This document shows positions 8,281 to 18,700 of a stretch of 64,000 nt of DNA, piece by piece; the stretch's first letter is position 1; the number at the start of each line of letters is the position of its first letter. The notes below the pieces were generated by a model. The model saw only the letters and a program-made list of their open reading frames with translations. It searched no databases and was not told the DNA's origin. The position numbers were made by a program, and so were the translations under genes. Source of the stretch: Parasphingorhabdus flavimaris (GTDB lineage: Bacteria > Pseudomonadota > Alphaproteobacteria > Sphingomonadales > Sphingomonadaceae); NCBI RefSeq assembly GCF_013371215.1, contig NZ_JABWMH010000002.1, positions 372,001 through 436,000 on the forward strand. The letters are read 5' to 3'.

Positions 8281-10632
8281 ATGTCGAACGTCCCGGACCT
8301 CACAGCCGTAATTTTGGGCCTCATACTTGCTGCCTGGCTGGGTGTTGCCGCTTGGGCAATCTGGACCGGCCTGGCGATGAAGAAGAAGGCCGACGCGACG
8401 TTGCGTCAATCGGGACGACTGGGCCGCTTGCTCGAGACTTCACCCGCATTGCCATTGCTCGTGCGATCCGACGGCAAACTGGAAGCATCACAGCGGTTAA
8501 TGCACTGGCTCGGTTTTGATCATCTGCCCGCGCATATTTCGGAATTGCACGAGAACGACCGCGGGATGGGCCGCCAGGATCTTGAAGATCTGATGCAGGA
8601 TGTCAATCTCGCGCAGAAGACGGGCAGCAGCTTTGTTCGGGCGATAAAGGTTGCCGGTTCGGACAAGGCGCTGTTGGTCCGTGGCGGACTTGCCGACCAG
8701 AAAATCTCGCCGAATGGCAGTGCCCTTTTGTGGGTTTTTGACGCCACCGACAGCGAAGGCCAGATCGAAAAGCTGCGCGACGAGAACGAGGCGGCACGCG
8801 CCGCATTTGATGCGCTCTCCGCTCTGATCGAGGCAGCGCCGGTACCGATGTGGCACCGGTCTCCCGATCTGAGCCTGACATTGGTCAACAGCGCCTATGT
8901 CGCTGCGGTCGATGCCGAGGACGGCGCGCGGGTCATTGCTGGCGGCATTGAACTGGTGGAAACCGTCGACGGCTTCACTCCGGCAGATGCGGCCAGACGC
9001 GCAAAAGACCGGGGTGAACCTCTTGAGCGGATTGTCGCGACGACCATTGGAGGCGAGCGTCGCATGACCCAGGTGGTGGATGTGCCGCTGGGGAAATCCG
9101 GCATCGCCGGCTATGCAATCGATATTCAGGAACTCGAAGACGCGCGGCGTGAGCAGCGGCGTTTCGGCGAATCGCAGCGCGATATGCTCGACAAAATTTC
9201 TGCAGGTGTTGTCCAGTTTGATGCCGACAAATCGATGAAATTCTGCAATCTGCCGTTCCAGCGCATTTTTTCCATGCGTCAGCAATGGATAGCTGAACGG
9301 CCCGAATTTCCGCGGGTTCTCGACCGGATGCGCGAAATGAACCGCATTCCGGAAGTCCGTGATTTTCCGGAATGGCGCGAGGAACGGACCGGCTGGTTTA
9401 CGTCCCCCAACGGCAGTGAGGAAAACTGGCTTCTAGCCGATGGTACCCATCTGAGAGTCTTGGCAAACCCGACCCCGGACGGCGGCTTGCTGGTCATTTT
9501 TGAAGACCGGACCGAACAGGTCCAGCTGGCGAGCGCCCGTGACACATTGCTGCGGGTCCGAACCGCGACATTCGACAATCTGTTCGAATCGCTTGCGGTA
9601 TTTGCCGCCGATGGAAAATTGAATATCTGGAACCATCAATTTGCCAAGAATTGGGGGCTTGAGGAAGAATATCTTGGCCAACATCCGCGCGTCGATTCGC
9701 TGATGAAGAAAATGGCGCTGCAATTGAAACAGCCCGCCCGTATTTCGGAAGTGCGTGAAATGGTCCGCAGCGCGACGACCGATCGGGAGCAAAGGGGCGG
9801 TCGGATCAACTTTGCCGACGGACGGCGATACGAATTTGCCGCGATCCCGCTACCCGACGGCAACGCGCTGTTCACGATGCTCGATATCTCGGACAGCTAC
9901 CGGATCGAGCAGGCGTTGCGCGAACGGAATGAAGCCCTCGTGGAAGCAGATTCGATCAAGGGTAGTTTCCTGTCCAACATGAGCTATGAATTCCGGACGC
10001 CGCTCACTTCAATCGGCGGATTTGCCGAGCTTCTCGATCAGGGCATTGCCGGGCCGTTGACCGATCAGGGGCATGAATATGTCCGCGCCATCCTTCAGTC
10101 GGTCAAGCGCCTGGGCACCCAGATCGATAATGTCCTCGACCTGAGTCAAAGCGAAGCCGGCGCACTGCCGATCGCCAAGGACAAGGTCAATCTGAACAAA
10201 TTGATCGAGGATATCACCGGTCATTTCTCCGAGGATGCGAACGCCAAGAAAATCGAAGTCGAAATGCAGCTGGATGCAACCCTGGGTTCGGCCATGGCGG
10301 ACAAGAAACGGCTCAGTCAGGCGATATCCCAGATCGTCGACAATGCGATCAAATATACCGGTGAAAATGGTCGGGTGCTGATCCATGGTTCCGGAGATGT
10401 GAAAAATGCCGTGATCCATATTTCAGATGACGGTCCCGGGATGACCGCCGGACAGCAATCGAAGGCATTCGACAGTTTCGCCCGCTCGCGTGACCAGAAG
10501 GCAGGCGACAAGGCTGGTGGCCTCGGGCTCCCGTTGGCGCGACAGTTGATCCTGGCGCATGGCGGTGACCTGGACCTGACGTCGGAACCGGGGCAGGGGA
10601 CATTGGTGACCCTGCGCCTGCCGAGGCAATGA
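8281..10632 (+). CDS. divL: DivL-type PAS sensor pseudo-kinase (Tyr in place of H-box His)
   Basis: Histidine-kinase-like regulator; in Caulobacter DivL controls the CckA-CtrA cell-cycle phosphorelay. The 783-residue protein has one N-terminal membrane helix (about 5-27), three PAS-like segments (about 165-275, 300-415 and 425-540), a dimerisation helix and a full ATPase domain with the N box (DNAIKYTG), G1 (DDGPGM) and G2 (GGLGLPLA). The H box reads NMSYEFRTPL, so Tyr569 stands where the phospho-accepting histidine should be; this substitution is the DivL hallmark. It is followed four bases later by tsaE, within an operon of cell-wall and repair genes. Confidence 0.85.
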   Translation: MSNVPDLTAVILGLILAAWLGVAAWAIWTGLAMKKKADATLRQSGRLGRLLETSPALPLLVRSDGKLEASQRLMHWLGFDHLPAHISELHENDRGMGRQDLEDLMQDVNLAQKTGSSFVRAIKVAGSDKALLVRGGLADQKISPNGSALLWVFDATDSEGQIEKLRDENEAARAAFDALSALIEAAPVPMWHRSPDLSLTLVNSAYVAAVDAEDGARVIAGGIELVETVDGFTPADAARRAKDRGEPLERIVATTIGGERRMTQVVDVPLGKSGIAGYAIDIQELEDARREQRRFGESQRDMLDKISAGVVQFDADKSMKFCNLPFQRIFSMRQQWIAERPEFPRVLDRMREMNRIPEVRDFPEWREERTGWFTSPNGSEENWLLADGTHLRVLANPTPDGGLLVIFEDRTEQVQLASARDTLLRVRTATFDNLFESLAVFAADGKLNIWNHQFAKNWGLEEEYLGQHPRVDSLMKKMALQLKQPARISEVREMVRSATTDREQRGGRINFADGRRYEFAAIPLPDGNALFTMLDISDSYRIEQALRERNEALVEADSIKGSFLSNMSYEFRTPLTSIGGFAELLDQGIAGPLTDQGHEYVRAILQSVKRLGTQIDNVLDLSQSEAGALPIAKDKVNLNKLIEDITGHFSEDANAKKIEVEMQLDATLGSAMADKKRLSQAISQIVDNAIKYTGENGRVLIHGSGDVKNAVIHISDDGPGMTAGQQSKAFDSFARSRDQKAGDKAGGLGLPLARQLILAHGGDLDLTSEPGQGTLVTLRLPRQ

Positions 10633-10636
10633 CAAT

Positions 10637-11083
10637 ATGCTGCTTCTGAAGGACGAACAGGCGACTCTGGATGCCGGACGACAACTTGGTGCCTTGCTGC
10701 GCCAGGGTGACAAACTTGCCTTGAGCGGAACGCTGGGTGCCGGCAAGACCACTTTCGCGCGGGGAATATTGGAGGGGCTGGGCTATGGCGAAGAAGTTCC
10801 GAGCCCGACATTCGCGATCGTCCAGCAATATGAGCTGCCGGAAACAAGAATTCCGGTCGCGCATGTCGATCTCTACCGGATCGACGATCCGGACGAGATT
10901 TTCGAACTTGGCCTTGATGACATACTGGATGTGGGCGCGATGATTGTCGAATGGCCCGACCGGATGCCCGACAGTTTTTGGCGTGATGCGCTCAGAATCG
11001 AACTGGAAATTACCGGCGACGATAATCGTCGGTTGACTTGGACTGCAGGGAGCGCTTGGAAAGATCGATGGCCACTGACATGA
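10637..11083 (+). CDS. tsaE: TsaE, ATPase of tRNA t6A synthesis
   Basis: P-loop ATPase that works with TsaB and TsaD to make N6-threonylcarbamoyladenosine at position 37 of ANN-decoding tRNAs. The 148-residue protein is of normal length, with Walker A GTLGAGKTTFARG (31-43), the PSPTFAIVQQYE segment and VDLYRIDDPDEIFELGLDD typical of the family. It follows divL by four bases and overlaps the next gene, so it is probably translated from the divL message. Confidence 0.95.
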   Translation: MLLLKDEQATLDAGRQLGALLRQGDKLALSGTLGAGKTTFARGILEGLGYGEEVPSPTFAIVQQYELPETRIPVAHVDLYRIDDPDEIFELGLDDILDVGAMIVEWPDRMPDSFWRDALRIELEITGDDNRRLTWTAGSAWKDRWPLT

Positions 11084-12063
11084 AGCCGCCAGCAGCTGCG
11101 GCAGATTTTTTGAAACACCACGGGTGGGATGACGCGCAAATATTGCCGGTGGCAGGAGATGCGTCTTTCCGGCGTTATTTCCGCGTCGAGGCAGGGGATC
11201 GCAAGGCGATCCTGATGGATGCGCCGCCCCCGCATGAAGATCCCAAACCGTTTATCGCGATTGCCGAATATCTGACGGAATCCGGCTTTGCCGCACCGGA
11301 GATTTTTGCGCGCGACCTGACCCACGGGCTGGTCTTGCTGGAGGATTTCGGCGACCGGCGGATGCGCGAACATCTCGACGATCATCCGGCCGATGAAGGG
11401 GCGATCTATCGTCAGACCATTGATTTGCTGCAGGGATTGCATCGGGCGCCTGCTGCGGCATTGCCAGCTTATGACGAACAGCAATATTTGCGGGAAGCCA
11501 ATCTGCTGACCGAATGGTATTGCCCGGCCCAGCAGCTGGACGTGGATGGCGAGAGCTTCGCGGCGATCTGGCGGCAGGTGCTCGAGCCTGTCATCGCTGC
11601 GCAAAAACTGCCTGTGACCGTGATGCGCGATTATCACGCCGAGAATATCATGCTGCTCGAGGACGGTCGCCTCGGTCTGCTGGATTTCCAAGACGCGCTT
11701 GTCGGTCATCCGGCCTATGATCTTGTCTCGATGCTGCAGGATGCCCGGCGCGATGTGCCGGACGCGCTGGAGGCGACCATGCTCGCTTATTATCTCGCCG
11801 GTCATGACAAGGATGCGGCAGAAGAATTTCGCAGCCATTATGCGATATTGGGCGCGCAGCGGAACACCAAGATCATCGGGATATTCACCCGTCTTTGCGT
11901 GCGTGATGGCAAGCAGCGCTATCTCGATTTTCTGCCCCGCATGTGGCGACTGCTGGAGAAAGACCTGTGCCATCCTGCGCTCCAACCGATGGCGGAATGG
12001 TTCGACCGGAATATTCCCGCTAGCGTTAGAAGCAAGCCAATGTCGATCGCGGAAACAGCCTGA
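11068..12063 (+). CDS. amgK: AmgK, N-acetylmuramate/N-acetylglucosamine anomeric kinase
   Basis: Aminoglycoside-phosphotransferase-fold kinase that converts MurNAc to MurNAc alpha-1-phosphate in the shortcut of peptidoglycan recycling that bypasses de novo UDP-MurNAc synthesis. The 331-residue protein shows the Brenner motif DYHAENI (Asp188, His190, Asn193) and the metal-binding DFQD (Asp206). Its partner murU follows with a one-base overlap, which is what distinguishes it from generic phosphotransferases. I start it at ATG 11068 (GGAAAG site upstream); ATG 11080, overlapping the tsaE stop, is an alternative. This pathway can confer intrinsic fosfomycin tolerance in other Gram-negatives. Confidence 0.88.
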   Translation: MATDMKPPAAAADFLKHHGWDDAQILPVAGDASFRRYFRVEAGDRKAILMDAPPPHEDPKPFIAIAEYLTESGFAAPEIFARDLTHGLVLLEDFGDRRMREHLDDHPADEGAIYRQTIDLLQGLHRAPAAALPAYDEQQYLREANLLTEWYCPAQQLDVDGESFAAIWRQVLEPVIAAQKLPVTVMRDYHAENIMLLEDGRLGLLDFQDALVGHPAYDLVSMLQDARRDVPDALEATMLAYYLAGHDKDAAEEFRSHYAILGAQRNTKIIGIFTRLCVRDGKQRYLDFLPRMWRLLEKDLCHPALQPMAEWFDRNIPASVRSKPMSIAETA

Positions 12064-12779
12064 TGACCAAAGTCGACACGGCGATGATCATGGCGGCCGG
12101 TCTCGGCAAACGCATGCGGCCGCTCACCGAGTCCCGGCCAAAGCCATTGGTCGAGGTCGCCGGCAAGGCGATGATCGACCATTGTCTCGAGAAGCTCGTC
12201 GAGGCGGGCATAGGGACGGCTGTGGTCAACGTACATTATTTCGCGGACATGATGGAGGCGCATCTTGCCGCCTTGCCATATCCGATCGAAATCCGATTGT
12301 CCGACGAACGGTCCGAGTTGCTCGAGACCGGCGGCGGATTGGTTCACGCAGAGCCGCTGATCGACGCGGAGAATTTCTTTTGTATCAACAGCGATAATCT
12401 GTGGACCGATGGACCGACAAACAGCCTCCACCAGCTGGCGCAGGCGTGGGACGAGGACAAGATGGATGCACTGCTGTTGCTGGTGTCAAGAAAGTCGGCC
12501 CATAATTACAAGGGCGACGGTGATTTTCACCTTGATGCTGAAAACCGGATTTCACGCAAGCTCGCGGACCACAAGGCACCTTTGATCTACTCCGGCATCC
12601 AGCTGCTTTCCAAACGACTGCTCCGCGACGCACCGTCCGGTCCTTTCTCGACCAACATCCTGTGGGAACGGGCCATAGGCGACGGGCGCCTGTTCGGTGC
12701 GGTTCACGAGGGCGAATGGTTCGAGGTCGGTTCACCGCAAGCAATAGCGCCGACAGAAGCCGCGCTGGCGAATGTCTGA
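12063..12779 (+). CDS. murU: MurU, MurNAc-1-phosphate uridylyltransferase
   Basis: Nucleotidyltransferase making UDP-MurNAc from MurNAc-1-phosphate and UTP, the second step after AmgK. The 238-residue protein opens with the signature AAGLGKRMRPL (11-21) and RPKPLVEVAGK, followed by a glycine-rich ETGGGL substrate loop. The short length and the missing left-handed beta-helix separate it from GlmU. Its start overlaps the amgK stop (TGATG) and its end overlaps the addB start by eight bases. Confidence 0.9.
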   Translation: MTKVDTAMIMAAGLGKRMRPLTESRPKPLVEVAGKAMIDHCLEKLVEAGIGTAVVNVHYFADMMEAHLAALPYPIEIRLSDERSELLETGGGLVHAEPLIDAENFFCINSDNLWTDGPTNSLHQLAQAWDEDKMDALLLLVSRKSAHNYKGDGDFHLDAENRISRKLADHKAPLIYSGIQLLSKRLLRDAPSGPFSTNILWERAIGDGRLFGAVHEGEWFEVGSPQAIAPTEAALANV

Positions 12780-15771
12780 TCGCCGGCGGCCATCAATCTA
12801 CAATATTGCCGCGCACGGCGGCTTCGCAGATGCGCTCGCGCAGGGACTGATCGACCGTTTTGCCAAAGATGCCTTCGGACTGGCCCGCGGCCTTGTCATA
12901 TTACCCAATAACCGTGCGCGCACCGCTTTGCAGGAAGCCTTTGTCCGGCTGAGTGAAGATGGCTTATTACTGCCGCAAATGGCGGTGATTGGTGATCTGG
13001 AACTCGATGAGTCGATCGGCGTGGCGCTGGATTCGGGGGAACTGGCGCTCGACATTCCGGCAGCGGTCGATCCGATGGACCGCCTGCTCACGCTCGCCCA
13101 GATGATCCAGAAGGAAATCGGGCTCCGCGACGATGCCATATTGGCGAAGGATGCGCTGCGGCTGGCCCGCGAATTTGGCGGCACGCTCGACCAACTGAAC
13201 ATCGAAGAAATCTCGCTGTCCGATCTCAAGAAAACCGAACCGGAAAGTCTCGACCTTTCTACCCACTGGCAGGATTCCTATCGCTTTTTCCTGATCATTG
13301 CCGAGAAATGGCAAGAGCAGTTGGCGCAATGGGAGCGGGTCGATCAGGCGGTTCGCCGCAATATGCTGTTCGACCATATTGCCAGAACCTGGAAAGAAAC
13401 GCCGCCTGCTCAGTTTGTCGTCGCGGCGGGTGTGACCACATCGGCACCAGCCATCGCGCGTTTTCTGGAAACCATAGCTTTCCTGCCAGCCGGTCTGGTT
13501 GTTCTGCCGGACCTTGATTTGGTCATGCCGGACGAGGAATGGGATATGCTCGGTCCGTTCGAGCCGGACCCGGAATCAGGCTATATGCCGCGGGCGCAGG
13601 AAACCCATCCGCAATATCATATGAAATTGCTGCTCGACCGGATGTCGATGGCGCGCGGGGAAGTCCTGCGCTGGCCACGGACCGGTGAGAGTGGAGCGGT
13701 CGCACAGCGTAGCAGGGCGCTCAGCCATGCCTTCGCGATCCCGAAACTGACGGTGCGCTGGCAGAATCTGGAGAGCAGCGAACGCAGCCTCGCCGGGGTG
13801 CAGACCATCGAGGCGCGCAACAGTGCGGAGGAAGCGCAGACTATCGCTCTGCTGGCCCGCGAGGCTCTGGAAGATCCGAAGCAACGGATCGCGATTGTCA
13901 CGCCGGACCGGTCGTTGGCGACCCGCATTTCCGCCCATTTGAAGCGATGGGATGTTCAGGTCGACGATACGGCAGGCCAAGCGCTGACGAAACTCCCGGA
14001 AGGCGTGTTTTTCCTGAACCTTCTGGCTGCGGTCGCCGACGGCTTTCCCCCGGCCGAGTTTCTCGCCCTGCTAAAGCATCCGCTGGTGCAGCGCGGCGAA
14101 GGACGGCTTTCATGGCTCGACCATGTCCGTGAGCTGGACCTGCTACTCCGTGGCCCGCGTCCGGCCCCGGGGCTGGCGGGCATTGATGCACTTTTGAGGG
14201 CCGAAAATCACCGGACAAGGAAATTGCGCGGAGCCATCACCCCGTGGTGGCAATCGGTCCGCACGATGTTCGAGCCGATGGAAAGTCTCTTTGCGTCTTC
14301 GCTCGACTGGCCGAGGCTTCTCGACCAGCTGCGGCAACTGGCCGAAAATCTGACCGAAGGCGCGATCTGGGCCGGGCCGGGCGGGCGGGAACTGGCCGAC
14401 CTGCTGGCCAAGCTGCAGATTCGCGCTGAAATGGGACCGATCCGTATCCAGGCGAATGAACTGCGCGGCTATTTCGAGACGTTGATGGCAGACATCTCCG
14501 TGCGCCCTGCTTATGGCGGCCATCCTCGGATCGCGCTTTACGGATTGCTCGAAGCGCGCCTGCAGCAGTCCGATCTTGTGATTTGCTGTGGCCTCAACGA
14601 GGGTAGTTGGCCACAAGCGATCACGCCCGACCCCTGGCTCGCGCCGATGATCCGCAAATCGCTTGGCCTACCGGCGCAGGAGCGGCAGATAGGGCTTTCA
14701 GCCCATGATCTGGTCGGCGCAATGGGCGCGAAGAAGGTCATTCTTTCGCGGGCGGTTCGGGATGATTCCGGTCCCGCCATTGCCTCGCGCTTTCTGCTGC
14801 GCCTGAAAGGCATGTGCGGAAACAATCTGCGGGAACATCCCGAGGCCCGCAGGTGGATGGCGTCCATCGACGAACCTGAAATCTTGTCCGGGGCCTATGA
14901 TCGCCCCGCTCCCCTGCCGAATGCCGAGCAACGCCACATCCCGATTTCGGTAACCCAGGTCGATCGCCTGATCGCCGATCCTTACGCCTTTTATGCGAAC
15001 AAGATCATGGGCTTTGCCTCGCTCGACATGATCGACGCAGACCCGAGCGCTGCGTGGCGCGGGACGATCATTCACGACATTCTCGAACAATGGGCCAAGC
15101 AGGACATTTACGCGCCCGGAGCCTTGCGGGAAAGGGCCGACCGGTTCCTTAGTGACCCGACCCTGCACCCGCTGATGCGCAGTCTGTGGGCACCACGCCT
15201 CATCGAGGGTCTGGAGTGGATTGCCAAAACGCTGGACGAGAACCGTAAGGCCGGGCGCGAACCGGCTGCGTCCGAAATCTACGGGAAAGCCGAAATTGCC
15301 GGTGTCCAGCTCTCGGGCATCGCAGACCGGATAGACCGGATGTCGGATGGCGGTCTGGCGATTGTCGATTACAAGACCGGCGGTGCTCCGACCAACAAGG
15401 CGGTGGTCGAAGGATATAATCTCCAGCTCGGCCTGCTCGCTGCCATTGCCGAACTCGGCGGATTCCCGGATATCGCGGGAGAGGCGACCGGCTTTGAATA
15501 TTGGTCGCTGGCGAAGACCGCGGGTTCGGATAATTTCGGCTATGTGCGTTCGCCCACCAAGGGGCGCGGCGATAACGTTGTACCATCCGATGCGATGGTC
15601 GACCATGCAGTGGCCCGGTTCAACAAGGCGGTGGACCAATATATATTGGGCTCGGAACCTATGACCGCCAAGCTGCATCCGGAATATGCCCCCTATGCGG
15701 ATTTTGACCAGCTGATGCGGCTCGAAGAATGGTACGGGCGTTCACCCGTGGAAGTGGTCGACGATGAGTAG
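12772..15771 (+). CDS. addB: AddB, double-strand break repair helicase-nuclease subunit
   Basis: AddB subunit of the AddAB complex that resects DNA ends for RecA-dependent repair. At 999 residues it has the alphaproteobacterial AddB size. The C-terminal PD-(D/E)XK nuclease is clear: GTIIHDILEQW (His768) and AIVDYKTGG (Asp866, Lys868). The N-terminal half has UvrD-like segments (VILPNNRARTAL, IAIVTPDRSLA, VICCGLNEGSWPQ) but no canonical Walker A, as I understand for this clade. It overlaps murU by eight bases and addA by eight bases, so translation is probably coupled. Confidence 0.93.
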   Translation: MSDRRRPSIYNIAAHGGFADALAQGLIDRFAKDAFGLARGLVILPNNRARTALQEAFVRLSEDGLLLPQMAVIGDLELDESIGVALDSGELALDIPAAVDPMDRLLTLAQMIQKEIGLRDDAILAKDALRLAREFGGTLDQLNIEEISLSDLKKTEPESLDLSTHWQDSYRFFLIIAEKWQEQLAQWERVDQAVRRNMLFDHIARTWKETPPAQFVVAAGVTTSAPAIARFLETIAFLPAGLVVLPDLDLVMPDEEWDMLGPFEPDPESGYMPRAQETHPQYHMKLLLDRMSMARGEVLRWPRTGESGAVAQRSRALSHAFAIPKLTVRWQNLESSERSLAGVQTIEARNSAEEAQTIALLAREALEDPKQRIAIVTPDRSLATRISAHLKRWDVQVDDTAGQALTKLPEGVFFLNLLAAVADGFPPAEFLALLKHPLVQRGEGRLSWLDHVRELDLLLRGPRPAPGLAGIDALLRAENHRTRKLRGAITPWWQSVRTMFEPMESLFASSLDWPRLLDQLRQLAENLTEGAIWAGPGGRELADLLAKLQIRAEMGPIRIQANELRGYFETLMADISVRPAYGGHPRIALYGLLEARLQQSDLVICCGLNEGSWPQAITPDPWLAPMIRKSLGLPAQERQIGLSAHDLVGAMGAKKVILSRAVRDDSGPAIASRFLLRLKGMCGNNLREHPEARRWMASIDEPEILSGAYDRPAPLPNAEQRHIPISVTQVDRLIADPYAFYANKIMGFASLDMIDADPSAAWRGTIIHDILEQWAKQDIYAPGALRERADRFLSDPTLHPLMRSLWAPRLIEGLEWIAKTLDENRKAGREPAASEIYGKAEIAGVQLSGIADRIDRMSDGGLAIVDYKTGGAPTNKAVVEGYNLQLGLLAAIAELGGFPDIAGEATGFEYWSLAKTAGSDNFGYVRSPTKGRGDNVVPSDAMVDHAVARFNKAVDQYILGSEPMTAKLHPEYAPYADFDQLMRLEEWYGRSPVEVVDDE

Positions 15772-18700
15772 CGGCAAGCCAAAAATCTTCCCCTTGATGG
15801 ATCGCCAGATCGATGCGGTCGAGCCTGAGACCAATATCTGGCTCAGCGCATCTGCCGGTACCGGAAAAACCCAGGTACTAACCGCACGGGTTTTTCGCTT
15901 GTTGCTGACGGAAAAGGTCGATCCCGAACATATTCTATGCCTGACTTTTACCAAGGCGGGTGCAGCGGAAATGGCGGAAAGGATCAATCGCCAACTGGCC
16001 GCCTGGGTTCGGATGGACGATACCAAGCTTGCCAGCGATCTGGCCGCGATCGGCGCGTCGACCGGGCCGGAGACAAGGAACCGCGCCCGAACCCTGTTTG
16101 CCCGCGTCCTTGATGCGCAGGGCGGTGGCCTCAGAATCATGACGATCCACGGCTTTTGCCAGTCCCTGCTCGCTTCCTTTCCGGAAGAAGCGGGCATCGC
16201 CTCGATGTTCAAGCCGATCGAGGCGCGCGATCAGAAGATATTGGCTCGCGATGCTCTGGGTGATTTGCTGCTCGACGAAGAGCGGTCCGGGCGTCCAGAA
16301 ATCATTCAGGCGATCCAGCGGCTGAGCGTGCGGATGGGCGAAGAGGCGACAGAGCAATTTCTGATGGCCTGCGCGGCCAAGGCCGATGCGATGGAACAGC
16401 TGTCGCCGGGCGTGTTGCCCTTCGTCCGGGGGTTGCTGGGCTTGCCGATTGACGGCGATGCGTCGTCCTGGCTGGCTGAACGCTGCACCGACGAAGCGAT
16501 CGACCTCCGTTCGATAAGCTTGTTGCGTGATGCCATGGCGGAATCCGGCGGCAAGAAGGAGCAGGAACGCCAAATGGCGATCCGGCTGTGGCTGGCGCTC
16601 GGCCCGCAAGAGCGCGCCGCCTCCTTGCCGGAAGTGCATCTCGGCTGGGCTACCAAGACAACCGGAGCGCCCCCGAAGCCGACGAAGGGTTTGCTGAAAG
16701 CCCTTCCGGACTATGATTTCATCGCAGGATCTCTGCTGGAATGGAGCAGCGGACTGCTCGAAAAGACGGTCCTGTTTGAATATGCAGACCTGTTTGCCGG
16801 CGCGCTGGAAGCCGGACGCGCCTTTTACTATCGCTATCGCGACGCGAAAAAACTGCACGGCGTTGTCGATTTTGACGATATGATCCGGATGACCGCCCGG
16901 CTCTTGCAGAAGAGCGATATGGCAGCATGGATCCGCTACAAGCTGGATCAGCGCACCGATCATATATTGATCGACGAAGCGCAGGATACCAATCTCGCGC
17001 AATGGGATATCGTCGGCGCGCTGTCGGAAGAGTTTTTCGCCGGTATGGGCGCTGATCCCGAACGCCACCGGACCTTGTTCACTGTCGGCGACTTCAAACA
17101 GGCGATATTCGGCTTTCAGGGAACCAGCCCGCATAATTACGCCAATGCAAGAACCGAGTTTTTCGGCCTTGCGGAGGCATCGGAACAGCCGTTCGGGGAT
17201 CTGTCGCTCGACCGCAGCTTCCGTTCGACCCCGCCGGTTCTCAACGTTGTTGATGCCACGCTGGAACAGCTCAGTCACGAGCAACTGGGGCTCGATCAGC
17301 GCGTCCCCGAACATCGCAGCAATTATCCGGGCAGCAGCGGCAGCGTGACGCTATGGAAGCCGATCGCCAATAATAGCGAGTCCGATGACGAGGATGAGGA
17401 ATCATGGGCGAGCGAAGAGAAAAGGGTTTTTGCGCAGCAACTGGCGCTGCAGATCAAGCAATGGTTCTCGCCGGACAATCCGCTTTGGCTCGACCGGGAA
17501 AATCGCCCGCTGCAGCCGAAAGACATCCTGATATTGGTGAGCAAGCGTGACGAGCTCAGCGCTCTCATCGTCGCTCGCCTGTTTGCCGAAAAGGTGCCGG
17601 TGGCAGGCATCGACCGCATCCGCCTTAACCAGCCGCTGGTGGTGCAGGATCTGCTGGCCGCCATTCGCTTCGTATTGCAGCCGAACGACGATCTCAATCT
17701 CGCCAGTTTGCTGGTTTCGCCGCTGCTTGGCTGGACTCAGGAAGAGCTGCTGGCGCGGGGCTATCGTGGACCGAAACAGGCGGAGAAAAGCCTGTGGGAA
17801 TTTTTGCGCAGGCAGGACGGGCTGGACGAGTTGATCAAGCCGTTGATGCAATTGCTGGCTATGGCGGATTTCAACACGCCCTATCAGTTTCTGGAAACGA
17901 TATTGTCAGGCCCGATGCAGGGCCGGCGCAAATTGCTCGCGCGGCTCAGTCACGCAGCCGTCGACCCGCTTGACGAATTGCTGGCAACGGCGCTTTCTTT
18001 TGAACGGGATCATATCCCGACCTTGCAGGGGTTTCTGGACTGGTTCGATCGCGGGGACGTCGAAATCAAGCGCGAGCAGGTCGAGGGCGGCAATGAAGTG
18101 CGACTGATGACCGTTCACGGCGCTAAAGGCCTTCAAGCTCCATTGGTGATCCTGGCGAACGCTACCTTCGATCCGGCCAGCAAGAAAAGTGGCGGATTTA
18201 CGATAAAGCTTGGCGAAGGGTCTCGCAGCGAGCTCGAATATCCGGTGGTTCCCGTCCGCAAGGCGGAGCGCGTGGGCATCTTGGCCGAACACGCCGCTCA
18301 CGCTGATAAAATCGCGATGGAAGAGCATTGGCGGCTCTTATATGTCGCGATGACCCGGGCGGAAGAGCATCTGGTGGTTGCCGGTGTTCTGGGACCGAGA
18401 GCCAAGGGCGAGGTGCCGGAGCTGAGCTGGTTTGGAGCGATCGAACGCGGCATGATGGCCCTCGATTGTGACTGGCGGGACGATCCTGACTGGTCTGCGG
18501 TTCGGGAATATAGGATCGACAATCCGGACCAGCCCTCTGCTCCGTCCACCTTCGAAAGCGGAACAGGTCAGGCCGATGATCCGCCGTCGCGGGCGGACTG
18601 GCTTTTCGAACCGGCTCCGGAAGAAGCGCGCCCGCCCCGACCGTTGGCGCCATCGCATCTCGGCCCTGATGATGCCAGCAACCCGCCGCCGGATATGACG

